From: Thaumasiovibrio sp043421945 | GTDB taxonomy: Bacteria; Pseudomonadota; Gammaproteobacteria; Enterobacterales; Vibrionaceae | Assembly (NCBI GenBank): GCA_043421945.1 | Contig: JBHOGO010000070.1 | Location: 1-25,239, forward strand | Direction: 5' to 3' | Length of the DNA: 25,239 bases | Shown: positions 14,695 through 22,427 of the stretch, in pieces | Layout: each line of letters opens with the position of its first letter | How positions within the stretch are numbered: position 1 is the first letter of the stretch | Made by a program: the position numbers and the translations under genes | The notes under the pieces: generated by a model | The model's input: only the letters and a program-made list of their open reading frames with translations | What the model was told of the DNA's origin: nothing | Databases searched by the model: none

Positions 14695-15609
14695 CGCAAA
14701 ATCAGTATAGTGGTCACGAACACGAGTGCGAATGAAGTCGACAGCGGCTTTCACCTTGGGGGTATCGTAAGCGAGTTTTTGATAAAGCATATAAACCCCC
14801 ATCTCTTGGTTTTGCGAAATGCTCAATGGTTCATCAAAGGTAAGTTCGATGAGTTCACCGCGTTCGAAGTAGGGGAGTAAAGCCCATCGAGGCATCATGG
14901 CAATTCCGTCTCCTCTTATTGCGTTGCGGGATAACCACTCTCCATTGTTGGTTGTTAATAGACTAGGGGCTGAGACATCTTGCCACTTTCCATCAATTTC
15001 ACTTAGCCAAGGCGTAGGACCTGTTGGGGTTTTAAAGTATAAACCGAAGTGATTGGGTAGCTCTTTCGTACTCTTAGGGTAACCGAACTTTTCAAGGTAC
15101 TGATGGGACGCGACTGCAACAAAACGATTGTCGAGAAGATGGACAGCAACGATGTGTTCATCGGGGGCATAGCCACCACGAATCGCAATATCGACGTCAT
15201 CCCTGTCGAGTTTTGAAATTTCGTCTGTGAGCATAACGTCAAGAATGACATCTGGATATAGCGTGGAAAACTCTTCGAGGAGGGGAATTAATATCTGCTC
15301 TCCAAATCTCACCATCGTGCTAATTTTCAGTTGCCCTGTTGGTTCAGATTGGTACTCACGAACTGATTGATTGCATTGGTCCAGCTGGCGAAGCACATCG
15401 TTGACTTGCTGTAAGTATTTAGCACCGACCTCCGTTAACGAAACAGAACGTGTGGTGCGGGTTAGAAGCTGGGCGCCTAAGCTTTCTTCAAGATCGGAAA
15501 TTCGTCGTGAGATAGAAGAGGGCGGGACGGAGAATCGCTTGGCAGCGGCACTAAAATTCCCTGCTTCAGCAGTTGCCGAAAAGTATCTTATTGCTCTGAG
15601 TTCGTCCAT
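14692..15609 (-). CDS. LysR-family transcriptional regulator
   Basis: DNA-binding regulator of 305 aa. The N-terminal winged HTH (about residues 1-60) is typical: FSATAEAGNFSAAAKRF, then SSISRRISDLEESLGAQLLTRTTRSVSLTEVG. It is followed by a LysR substrate-binding domain (GQLKISTMVRFGEQILIPLLEEF onwards). The start is the ATG at 15609 with GAGGT upstream; an ATG at 15633 adds eight residues and has poorer ribosome-binding context. It is divergent from the CurA-type oxidoreductase, the usual layout for a LysR protein and its target. A 17-bp palindrome lies 35 bp upstream. Its stop codon is embedded in the octamer repeat. The effector is unknown. Confidence 0.92.
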   Translation of the reverse strand: MDELRAIRYFSATAEAGNFSAAAKRFSVPPSSISRRISDLEESLGAQLLTRTTRSVSLTEVGAKYLQQVNDVLRQLDQCNQSVREYQSEPTGQLKISTMVRFGEQILIPLLEEFSTLYPDVILDVMLTDEISKLDRDDVDIAIRGGYAPDEHIVAVHLLDNRFVAVASHQYLEKFGYPKSTKELPNHFGLYFKTPTGPTPWLSEIDGKWQDVSAPSLLTTNNGEWLSRNAIRGDGIAMMPRWALLPYFERGELIELTFDEPLSISQNQEMGVYMLYQKLAYDTPKVKAAVDFIRTRVRDHYTDFA

Positions 15610-15644
15610 TCTTACCTCATCATTGACATGCATTAGGTGTCATT

Positions 15645-15661
15645 ATTGCTTTTAAAGCAAT
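15645..15661. promoter_or_regulatory. LysR-box-like palindrome in the divergent region
   Basis: ATTGCTTTTAAAGCAAT is a perfect 8+1+8 palindrome and contains T-N11-A, the LysR box pattern. It lies 35 bp upstream of the LysR start and about 144 bp upstream of the oxidoreductase start. It is the likely autoregulatory site of this regulator. Confidence 0.45.
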
Positions 15662-15805
15662 GCAGTTTCGTATTTCACCCACTATATCTTACTAAAACGA
15701 TAGGTAAAATAGTTCTCGTCAATAGGGCTTGTAACAATAGGCACTAAATTAAGATTTAAAGAGTTCGTGTAGTGAAAGCATGACTTGTCTAACGAAGGAA
15801 TAATG

Positions 15806-16804
15806 ATGACGCAATATACCGAAATTCAGTTGGTACAACGACCAGACAATCAACCTCTTGGTCCACATCTTTTTCAGGTAGAAAAAAAGCCGATCCCGAG
15901 TGTCGAAAATAATCAAATCTTAGTTAAGCAGACTCATATGTCACTTGATCCAGCGATGATCGGTTGGATGAGCGCGGATACCAATAGTTATATACCACCA
16001 GTGGAATTGGGCGCGGTCATGCGTTCAAGTGGGTTCGGAGAGATTGTTGATTCTCAGCATCCTGACTTCGCTGTGGGTGACAAGGTTATGGGGATGTTTG
16101 GTTGGACTGAATACCTCTTAAGTGATGGTAAAGGTATCAATAAAGTTCAAGCCGGTGTAACGCCAGAAATGGCATTGTCTGTCTTTGCGCTGCCAGGTCT
16201 AACCGCTACACAAGGGCTGTTTCATGTCGGAAAGCCTAAGTCAGGTGAAACGATTGTTGTCACCGGTGCGGCAGGATCCGTTGGTTCGATTGTTGGCCAA
16301 CTCGCAAAAGCTGAAGGACTACGTGTTATCGGTGTCGTAGGTAGCGAAGAGAAAGCCGATTGGCTCGTTAACGAACTTGGTTTTGACGGTGCAATTAACT
16401 ACAAATCCGATGACTTAGAGCAGCAGCTTATCGCGCTAACACCTGATGGTATTGATGTGTTTTTTGAAAACACCGGTGGTCCTATCCAGCATCATATCTT
16501 TAAGCGTATGAACACCTTTGGTCGTGTTGTCGTATGCGGGATGATTGCCGATTATACTGCAGAAGTCCCTGCACTTGGTCCAAACTGGATGCATATCATT
16601 AAGAAGCGTATCACTATTCAGGGGTTCACTATGCCTGATCACTTCGACAATGTACCAGCACTATTAGGTCAGTTAACACCGTATGTGATGCAAGGGAAAG
16701 TAAAATATCGTTCTCACATACTGGAGGGGATCGAAAGTGCAATGAGTGGCTTGAACCTGTTCTTCACTGGTGAAAATAAAGGCAAGCTGATTGTTAAGCT
16801 GTAG
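15806..16804 (+). CDS. Zinc-independent NADP-dependent oxidoreductase, CurA/leukotriene B4 dehydrogenase type
   Basis: Cytoplasmic medium-chain reductase of 332 aa that should reduce activated carbon-carbon double bonds with NADPH. The N-terminal domain shows LVKQTHMSLDPAMIGWM and VGDKVMGMFGWTEY, typical of the CurA/prostaglandin reductase group, and lacks zinc ligands. The Rossmann motif is VTGAAGSVGSIVGQLAK (about residues 150-166) and GFDGAINYKSDD follows. The start is one of two adjacent ATGs at 15803 and 15806; GAAGGA (15794-15799) is six bases from the second. It is divergent from the LysR regulator, which probably controls it in response to an electrophile. A two-way terminator follows. 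Confidence 0.9.
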   Translation: MTQYTEIQLVQRPDNQPLGPHLFQVEKKPIPSVENNQILVKQTHMSLDPAMIGWMSADTNSYIPPVELGAVMRSSGFGEIVDSQHPDFAVGDKVMGMFGWTEYLLSDGKGINKVQAGVTPEMALSVFALPGLTATQGLFHVGKPKSGETIVVTGAAGSVGSIVGQLAKAEGLRVIGVVGSEEKADWLVNELGFDGAINYKSDDLEQQLIALTPDGIDVFFENTGGPIQHHIFKRMNTFGRVVVCGMIADYTAEVPALGPNWMHIIKKRITIQGFTMPDHFDNVPALLGQLTPYVMQGKVKYRSHILEGIESAMSGLNLFFTGENKGKLIVKL

Positions 16805-16833
16805 ACGCTGACATTTCAGGACAGCACAGATAC

Positions 16834-16868
16834 AAAAAAGCCTAGTGAGTTTATCACTAGGCTTTTTT
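16834..16868. terminator. Bidirectional intrinsic terminator between convergent genes
   Basis: GCCTAGTGA (16840-16848) and TCACTAGGC (16854-16862) pair perfectly around GTTTA. Six A residues on the left pair with six T residues on the right. It is symmetric, so it can end both the oxidoreductase gene (plus) and dbpA (minus, stop at 16932). Confidence 0.92.
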
Positions 16869-16931
16869 ATTATGAGCATTAATAGCCTTGAAAGCTAACG
16901 CTCATGAAACTGAGGGAGAATGCTATTTATC

Positions 16932-18311
16932 TTATCGAACACGCCAAACGCGGAAAGATTTACCCTTCATTTTACCGGTTTCTAGTTTGCGTAGAGCAGC
17001 TTTTGCGTTCTCATGATGCACGGCAACATAAGCACAGAGATCAAACATGTGAATCTTACCAACAGCACTACCAGGAATACCTTCTTTACCTGTTAATGCA
17101 CCTAGGATATCACCAGGACGCACTTTTTGTTTTTTACCACCGTCAATACGCAGTGTTACCATCTCTGGCTGCGTAGGGAGTGCGCTATGGTTAGCAGCAG
17201 GGAGTGGCTGAGGGTCGATAGTCAGTTGTGCGTAATCTTCCAAAGCAATCACTTTAGGTGTGTCTTTGTCTGTTAGAAGGCTACATGCAATACCGCTGCT
17301 ACCAGCACGGCCAGTACGACCAACACGGTGGACGTGTACTTCTGGGTCGTGTGAAAGTTGGTAGTTGATCACCATATCCAGTTCGTCGATATCCAGACCG
17401 CGAGCAGCAACATCCGTTGCCACAAGCACTGAAATACTCTTGTTAGCGAAACGTACTAGGGTTTGATCACGTTCACGTTGCTCAAGGTCACCGTTAAGCT
17501 CAATCGCACTAAATCCGTCGATAGCCAGTTCATCAGCAACATCAACCGTTTCTGCTTTGGTATTACAGAAAATAACGCAAGAGCGAGGCTGGTGGGTAAG
17601 TAATAGCGTTTTCACGGCATCAATACGGTCAGCATGACTACCTACACGGTGGAATTGCTGCTTAATCGTATTTTCAGTGTGCGCTTCTTTCACTTCAACC
17701 ATCACAGGATCTTTCATGACGTCTAGCGCAATCGATTTGATTTGTGGTGGGTAAGTCGCACTGAACAACAACGTTTGACGCTCTTTCGGTGCGTAGTCGA
17801 TAACCGCATCAATCGCAGATTGGAAACCCATCTCAAGCATGCGGTCTGCTTCGTCTAACACCAGTGTGTTAAGTTCGCTAAGATCGATACGACCTTTTGT
17901 TAGGTGGTCTTCTATACGACCAGGGGTACCAACAATGATATGAGCACCGTGTTCAAGGGAACCAATTTGTGGTCCAAACGGAACACCACCACACAGGGTA
18001 AGAATTTTAATATTGTGCACGGCACGGGCTAGCTTACGAAGCTCTTTCGCCACTTGGTCAGCCAGTTCACGAGTTGGGCAAAGCACCATTGCTTGAATAC
18101 GAAAGCGCTTAACGTCTAAGTTGTGTAATAAACCTAAACCGAATGCAGCAGTTTTTCCTGAGCCAGTTTTCCCTTGGCCAATAACATCTTTTCCGTCGAT
18201 GATTTGCGGCAGTGATTGAGCTTGGATTGGGGTCATTGCCTCATAGCCAAGATCATTAAGGTTAGTGAGAAGTTCGCTGCGCAGCGGTAACGATGAAAAT
18301 GAAGTATTCAA
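16932..18311 (-). CDS. dbpA: DEAD-box RNA helicase DbpA (23S rRNA helix 92 specific)
   Basis: RNA helicase of 459 aa. Motifs: TPIQAQSLP, GKTGSGKT (residues 47-54), PTRELADQ, TLCGGVPFG, TPGR, DEAD (153-156), SAT, ATDVAARGLD and HRVGRTGRAG. The C-terminal 75 residues (VTLRIDGGKKQKVRPGDILGAL onwards) are the DbpA RNA-binding domain, which in E. coli recognises hairpin 92 of 23S rRNA and directs the helicase to late 50S assembly. The start is a TTG at 18311 with AGGAT upstream; the first internal ATG is at codon 26 and would remove the N-terminal part of the Q-motif region. The leader carries a 17-bp palindrome ending 23 nt before the start. It is followed by the two-way terminator and lies near the trmH-type and rlmE genes. 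Confidence 0.95.
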   Translation of the reverse strand: MNTSFSSLPLRSELLTNLNDLGYEAMTPIQAQSLPQIIDGKDVIGQGKTGSGKTAAFGLGLLHNLDVKRFRIQAMVLCPTRELADQVAKELRKLARAVHNIKILTLCGGVPFGPQIGSLEHGAHIIVGTPGRIEDHLTKGRIDLSELNTLVLDEADRMLEMGFQSAIDAVIDYAPKERQTLLFSATYPPQIKSIALDVMKDPVMVEVKEAHTENTIKQQFHRVGSHADRIDAVKTLLLTHQPRSCVIFCNTKAETVDVADELAIDGFSAIELNGDLEQRERDQTLVRFANKSISVLVATDVAARGLDIDELDMVINYQLSHDPEVHVHRVGRTGRAGSSGIACSLLTDKDTPKVIALEDYAQLTIDPQPLPAANHSALPTQPEMVTLRIDGGKKQKVRPGDILGALTGKEGIPGSAVGKIHMFDLCAYVAVHHENAKAALRKLETGKMKGKSFRVWRVR

Positions 18312-18334
18312 GCGGTAAATCCTATCAGAAGGTT

Positions 18335-18351
18335 AGGCATCACTGATGCCT
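18335..18351 (-). promoter_or_regulatory. Palindromic leader element upstream of dbpA
   Basis: AGGCATCACTGATGCCT is a perfect 8+1+8 palindrome; as RNA it can fold as AGGCAT/ATGCCT with a 5-nt loop. It ends 23 nt before the TTG start of dbpA and has no U-run. It could be an operator or a translational control hairpin. Confidence 0.45.
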
Positions 18352-18399
18352 CAAAACGAGCGGCGATTGTACCAGAAGATTAAGTACATATGTATGGGA

Positions 18400-18451
18400 A
18401 TGACGGTGGCAACTGTCATCGAGCATGCAATGTCGCCTCCTTGTGGGAGGC
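18400..18451 (-). promoter_or_regulatory. Two further hairpins in the dbpA upstream region
   Basis: ATGACGGT (18400-18407) pairs with ACTGTCAT (18412-18419), with one G-U pair. GCCTCC (18435-18440) pairs with GGAGGC (18446-18451) around TTGTG. Neither has a proper U-run. The gap 18312-18588 holds no gene; these may be part of a structured dbpA leader, or the second may end the upstream trmH-type transcript. Confidence 0.35.
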
Positions 18452-18588
18452 TTATCATCTGAAATCGTGAGATGCTTATATTGCTTTCAACAAATAAACG
18501 ATTGATTCAGTATAGTGTTTAATATTCGCTTTTAGAGATTGAAATTAACTCACTATCCGTTATTTAGCGTTTAAGGTGCGGTATACGC

Positions 18589-19329
18589 TTATATCGATAA
18601 CTGATAAACGCAGATATTCACAGCACTGGCTAAGTTTAATGAATCAATTTTTCCACTACCTGCAATGGTAAAAGGTTGAGCATTACAGTCAGCTAAAGCT
18701 TGCTTTGGTACGCCACGAGCTTCGTTACCAAATAGATAGCAGTCATAGTCAGAGAATTGAGGGGTGTTAACTTTTTCACCTTGCATATCAAGATAAGCAA
18801 AACGATCAAAACGCTGGTTTAATTCAGTTAGCTCAACACCTTGCTCGATAGGCAAATGAAAAATTGCCCCCATGCTCGAACGCACTACTTTAGGATTATA
18901 GGGATCGACACTGTTGTTACTTAATAACAAGCGAAAGTGACCAAACCACGCTAGGCTTCGCAAAATTGTGCCTAGGTTGCCGGGGTCTTGTACCTCATGT
19001 AAGTAGATACAGCGTTCACCCTCTTGCAGAGGCGCTCGCTCTTTTTGAGTCGGCAAAGGAACACAGGCGATGATACCTTGTGGCGTTTTGGTATCACTCA
19101 ATCCAGCCATCTGCTTTTTACTAATCGTCGTGACGGTGTAAGAGTGCTTAAGCTGCTGTGCCCACTCTTGATACTCTTCTGTCACATATAAAATCGTATT
19201 TTTTAGATAGGGCTGAGAGAGCGCTGCTTTATCTAGTTCGAGGATTAAGTGCTCCCCCTCGACTAAATAGTGACCAAGCTGCTCACGGTATTTTTTTTGA
19301 TGCAGCTTTTTTGCATTATCCAGTTTCAT
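18589..19329 (-). CDS. TrmH/SpoU-family RNA 2'-O-ribose methyltransferase
   Basis: SPOUT-class methyltransferase of 246 aa using S-adenosylmethionine to methylate a ribose 2'-OH in RNA. All three SpoU motifs are visible: EVQDPGNLGTILRS (motif 1), LFGNEARGV (motif 2) and IDSLNLASAVNICVYQL (motif 3). The N-terminal part (EGEHLILE) is the substrate-binding L30e-like domain. The start is taken as the ATG at 19329 (MKLDNAKKLHQKKYRE); the frame stays open to a GTG at 19407, which would add 26 residues without a ribosome binding site. The target nucleotide cannot be told from sequence; rRNA and tRNA enzymes both exist in the family. It is divergent from rlmE. Confidence 0.88.
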   Translation of the reverse strand: MKLDNAKKLHQKKYREQLGHYLVEGEHLILELDKAALSQPYLKNTILYVTEEYQEWAQQLKHSYTVTTISKKQMAGLSDTKTPQGIIACVPLPTQKERAPLQEGERCIYLHEVQDPGNLGTILRSLAWFGHFRLLLSNNSVDPYNPKVVRSSMGAIFHLPIEQGVELTELNQRFDRFAYLDMQGEKVNTPQFSDYDCYLFGNEARGVPKQALADCNAQPFTIAGSGKIDSLNLASAVNICVYQLSI

Positions 19330-19489
19330 AAGTGGTCCAGTTTCATATATTGTGCCTACCAAATTTCGCCAGCGATTGTACTCTTTTGTTCGGTAAAATG
19401 TCACCACTGTAAGCTAGGATATATTGGCAAAACAACGGGACATGATTACAATAGCGCTCCTTATATTTTACCAACATGGCGAACACCCT
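19330..19489. promoter_or_regulatory. Divergent promoter region with mirrored TAAAAT boxes
   Basis: GGTAAAAT (about 19392-19399, plus) and its inverted copy ATTTTACC (about 19465-19472) lie roughly 65 bp apart in the space between the trmH-type gene and rlmE. Each contains TAAAAT, a possible -10 element, but facing inward across the gap. Neither -35 region is convincing. Confidence 0.3.
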
Positions 19490-20110
19490 ATGGCACGTTC
19501 AAAAACCAGTAAGAAATGGCTCGATGAACACGTTAACGATCCTTATGTAAAAAAAGCTCAAACCGACGGTTACCGATCGCGTGCGAGCTACAAGTTGATT
19601 GAAATAAATGAAAAGGATCAGCTTATTAAGCCAGGTGATATTGCTATGGATCTTGGTTCGGCGCCGGGCGGTTGGTCACAGATTGTTGCCCCAATTGTTG
19701 GGGAAAATGGCAAGGTAATCGCTTCAGATATTCTACCGATGGATGGCATCATGGGCGTGACTTTCATTCAGGGTGACTTCACTGATGAAACTGTCTATGA
19801 AAACATTTTGCAAACCATTGATGGAAAAGGTGTCGACACGGTTATTTCGGATATGGCGCCTAACATGAGTGGAGTAAAGACGACGGACCAATACAGCTCA
19901 ATGTATTTGGTTGAATTAGCACTGGATATGGCGCGTAACGTCCTAAAACCGGGTGGTAATTTCTGTGCGAAAGTTTTCCAAGGCGTTGGTTACGAAGAGT
20001 ATGTCAAAGATGTTCGAAGCTCATTTAACAAAGTGATTATTCGTAAGCCGGCAGCTTCACGTCCACGCTCTCGAGAGGTCTATGTAGTAGGCAAAGGATT
20101 CAAAGGGTAG
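19490..20110 (+). CDS. rlmE: 23S rRNA (uridine-2552 2'-O) methyltransferase RlmE
   Basis: Methyltransferase of 206 aa (E. coli 209) that modifies U2552 in helix 92, the A-loop of 23S rRNA, a late step of 50S assembly. The catalytic K-D-K-E tetrad is visible: Lys35 (SRASYKLIE), Asp121 (ISDMAPNMSG), Lys161 (NFCAKVFQG) and Glu196 (SREVYVVG). The S-adenosylmethionine loop is DLGSAPGGWSQ. The start is the ATG at 19490 (MARSKTSKKWLDEH), by length and the usual N-terminus; the Shine-Dalgarno match is weak, and the frame stays open to 19424. In most gammaproteobacteria rlmE sits next to ftsH, but here that neighbour is missing and the gene faces away from a TrmH-type methyltransferase. Confidence 0.95.
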   Translation: MARSKTSKKWLDEHVNDPYVKKAQTDGYRSRASYKLIEINEKDQLIKPGDIAMDLGSAPGGWSQIVAPIVGENGKVIASDILPMDGIMGVTFIQGDFTDETVYENILQTIDGKGVDTVISDMAPNMSGVKTTDQYSSMYLVELALDMARNVLKPGGNFCAKVFQGVGYEEYVKDVRSSFNKVIIRKPAASRPRSREVYVVGKGFKG

Positions 20111-20124
20111 GGCGAATCCATTTA

Positions 20125-20188
20125 CTCCCCTTAGCACTTTTTATTGCTTGGATAGATATTGCTTCTTCCGATAAGTGTGCGAGGGGAG
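20125..20188. repeat. Long imperfect inverted repeat between convergent rlmE and fdxA
   Basis: CTCCCCTTAGCAC (20125-20137) can pair with GTGCGAGGGGAG (20177-20188), eleven pairs with a small internal loop and a 39-nt apical loop. No U-run follows in either direction. It lies in the 146-bp gap between two genes facing each other and may stabilise or end transcripts. No other structure was seen in the gap. Confidence 0.4.
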
Positions 20189-20256
20189 AAATTTAATTCT
20201 ACGCAGTCAGTGATTCACTTCCGCACGTTTGCTTTTAGGCGTTGATTATTCAGCTG

Positions 20257-20580
20257 TTACCTTTCCAATAATGGTCGCTTGTTTTCTACGCCATTCCACT
20301 CATCCGCATCTTCGGGTGGTGGTATCACTTCTACAATATTTGGCCAAGTCTTACAAAGTTCCGCATTAAGCTCGACAAACTCTACTTGATCAGGGGGTAC
20401 TTCAGTATCCTGATAAATGGCATTAGCTGCACACTCTGGCGCACATAATGAGCAATCGATGCAAATGTCGGGATCGATGGCTAAAAAGTTAGGGCCTTCA
20501 AAAAAGGCATCGACGGGACAAACCGCCACACAGTCGGAGTACTTGCATTTGATGCAATTCTCAGTCACTACAAAAGTCAT
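20257..20580 (-). CDS. fdxA: Seven-iron ferredoxin FdxA
   Basis: Small soluble electron carrier of 107 aa with one [3Fe-4S] and one [4Fe-4S] cluster. The cysteines match Azotobacter ferredoxin I with a one-residue offset: Cys9, Cys17, Cys21 in the first motif (with a spare Cys12) and Cys40, Cys43, Cys46, Cys50 in the second (CIDCSLCAPEC). The long acidic C-terminal tail (VIPPPEDADEWNGV) is also typical. The start is the ATG at 20580 with no strong ribosome binding site. It is divergent from the COG2509-type FAD oxidoreductase, raising the possibility of shared control, though no redox partner can be named. FdxA of this length is common in Pseudomonas and Oceanospirillales. Confidence 0.95.
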   Translation of the reverse strand: MTFVVTENCIKCKYSDCVAVCPVDAFFEGPNFLAIDPDICIDCSLCAPECAANAIYQDTEVPPDQVEFVELNAELCKTWPNIVEVIPPPEDADEWNGVENKRPLLER

Positions 20581-20671
20581 TTAAACGTTATATCTTCATT
20601 CATCGAGTGTGGCGTAATTTTAGAGAATAACCTTCAAAACACAAGTTTCTTTGTGAGTGATATCGTGTAAA

Positions 20672-20726
20672 ATCCTGCCCATAATTTCGTGTACCGATTT
20701 TATCCTGCCCTGACGGAAAGGCCGTC
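20672..20726 (+). promoter_or_regulatory. Repeated ATCCTGCCC and hairpin upstream of the FAD oxidoreductase
   Basis: ATCCTGCCC occurs at 20672-20680 and 20702-20710, exactly 30 bp (about three helical turns) apart. It is followed by a small hairpin GACGG-AAAGG-CCGTC (20712-20726). A TAAAAT just before the first copy could be a -10 element. Same-face spacing of a direct repeat suggests a protein site, but no regulator is known to fit. Confidence 0.3.
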
Positions 20727-20753
20727 CGGCATAGACAAAGAGTAATTTAACTT

Positions 20754-22361
20754 ATGCTACGTTTAACCGACATCAAACTGCCCCTTGATCACGATGAGCT
20801 TGCGCTCGAACAAGCCATCTTGGAAAAACTCAAAATAAAAAAAGCGCAACTGTTGTCTTTTACGATGTTTAAACGTGGTTATGATGCCCGTAACAACAAA
20901 AATATTCAGCTTATCTATACGCTCGACATCGACGTCGAAAATCAGGCGCAGCTTCTAGAGAAATTTGCTGACGATCACCGAGTAAAAGAAACGCCTGACA
21001 TGAGCTACAAGTTTGTCGCACAGGCTCCAGAAGATTTAGAAGATCGACCTGTTGTTATCGGTTTTGGTCCGTGTGGATTGTTCTCGGCACTTATTTTAGC
21101 GCAGATGGGCTTTAAGCCAATTGTACTTGAGCGTGGTAAAGCGGTACGTGAACGTACAAAGGATACGTTTGGTTTTTGGCGTAAACAGCCGCTAAATACG
21201 GAGTCAAATGTACAATTTGGTGAAGGTGGAGCTGGCACTTTCTCTGATGGTAAGCTTTATACTCAAATCAAAGATCCAAACCATTATGGCCGTAAAGTGA
21301 TCAATGAGTTTGTTGAAGCAGGTGCGCCAGAAGAGATCCAATATGTTAGTAAGCCGCATATCGGTACGTTCAAACTGGTAGGCATGATTGAAAAGATGCG
21401 CGCAAAGATCATCGAGCTGGGTGGTGAAATCCGCTTTAGTACGCGTGTAGATAAACTCGATCTTGTTGATAACCAAGTTCAAGGGCTTCACCTATCAACG
21501 GGTGAGTACCTAAAAAGCAAGCACGTTATCTTGGCGGTTGGTCACAGTGCACGTGACACGTTCAGCTCACTGTATGAACAAGGTGTCTTTATGGAAGCTA
21601 AACCGTTTTCAGTGGGTTTCCGTATTGAGCATGAGCAAAGTGCTATCGACCGTTGTCGATTTGGCGATAACGCCGGTCACCCTCTACTCGGTGCAGCTGA
21701 CTACAAGTTAGTGCATCACTGTAAAAATGGACGCAGTGTATATAGCTTCTGTATGTGCCCAGGCGGAACCGTGGTTGCAGCCACATCTGAAGAAGGGCGA
21801 GTCGTGACAAACGGTATGAGCCAATACTCTCGTCATGAACGTAATGCGAACAGTGCCATTGTGGTTGGTATCTCTCCAGAAGAGGACTACCCAGGTCACC
21901 CATTAGCAGGTATTGAATTCCAACGTAAATTAGAAGAGTTGGCATTTAAAGAAGGTGGCGAAAACTACCATGCACCCGCTCAGCTTATCGGTGACTTCTT
22001 GGCAGGAAAATCAAGTAAAGAAATTGGTGACGTTCAACCATCTTATACACCGGGTGTCACATTGTCTGACTTGAGCAAAGTTGTACCAGACTATGTAACA
22101 GAAGCGATCCGTGAAGCGATTCCTGCATTTGAGAAGAAAATTAAAGGATTCTCGAAACCAGATGGCATGTTAACGGGTGTTGAAACTCGTACTTCTTCAC
22201 CTATCTGTATTAAACGTGGTAAAGATTGTCAGAGCATTAATACTCCCGGTCTTTTCCCAGCTGGTGAAGGTGCGGGCTACGCCGGTGGTATTCTTTCTGC
22301 AGGTATTGATGGTATCCGTGTTGCCGAAGCTGTTGCACGTGCAATGACTGAGCAAAAGTAA
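20754..22361 (+). CDS. FAD-dependent NAD(P)/FAD oxidoreductase, COG2509 type
   Basis: Soluble flavoprotein-like protein of 535 aa. After an N-terminal region of about 90 residues that is usual for the group comes the FAD-binding dinucleotide motif VIGFGPCGLFSALILAQMG (about residues 100-118). Then come QFGEGGAGTFSDGKLYT (about 160-176) and a C-terminal FAD-closing motif GLFPAGEGAGYAGGILSAGIDGIR. Members are uncharacterised dehydrogenases widely conserved in bacteria; the substrate is unknown. The start is the ATG at 20754, supported by length, with only a weak ribosome binding site. It is transcribed away from fdxA and closed by an intrinsic terminator 18 bp after its stop. Confidence 0.88.
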   Translation: MLRLTDIKLPLDHDELALEQAILEKLKIKKAQLLSFTMFKRGYDARNNKNIQLIYTLDIDVENQAQLLEKFADDHRVKETPDMSYKFVAQAPEDLEDRPVVIGFGPCGLFSALILAQMGFKPIVLERGKAVRERTKDTFGFWRKQPLNTESNVQFGEGGAGTFSDGKLYTQIKDPNHYGRKVINEFVEAGAPEEIQYVSKPHIGTFKLVGMIEKMRAKIIELGGEIRFSTRVDKLDLVDNQVQGLHLSTGEYLKSKHVILAVGHSARDTFSSLYEQGVFMEAKPFSVGFRIEHEQSAIDRCRFGDNAGHPLLGAADYKLVHHCKNGRSVYSFCMCPGGTVVAATSEEGRVVTNGMSQYSRHERNANSAIVVGISPEEDYPGHPLAGIEFQRKLEELAFKEGGENYHAPAQLIGDFLAGKSSKEIGDVQPSYTPGVTLSDLSKVVPDYVTEAIREAIPAFEKKIKGFSKPDGMLTGVETRTSSPICIKRGKDCQSINTPGLFPAGEGAGYAGGILSAGIDGIRVAEAVARAMTEQK

Positions 22362-22378
22362 AATACGCTTTATATTCG

Positions 22379-22407
22379 AAAGGCCTGACACTGTCAGGCC
22401 TTTTTTG
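22379..22407 (+). terminator. Intrinsic terminator after the FAD oxidoreductase
   Basis: GGCCTGAC (22382-22389) and GTCAGGCC (22393-22400) form an 8-bp stem with a 3-nt loop, extended by A-T pairs and followed by six T residues (22401-22406). Strong and well placed 18 bp after the stop codon. Confidence 0.9.
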
Positions 22408-22427
22408 TTTGCTTACCCTCAGAATAA

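Noticed and set aside
12600..14700. Lasso-peptide biosynthesis cluster around the asparagine synthase-like gene
   Set aside because: No RRE or transglutaminase-like maturation gene and no exporter is nearby, and the PP-loop Asp needed for adenylation is lost.
16904..17176. 90-codon forward ORF overlapping dbpA
   Set aside because: Antisense to the conserved DbpA C-terminal domain.
21643..21945. 100-codon minus-strand ORF inside the FAD oxidoreductase gene
   Set aside because: Antisense shadow of strongly conserved coding sequence with no supporting start signals.
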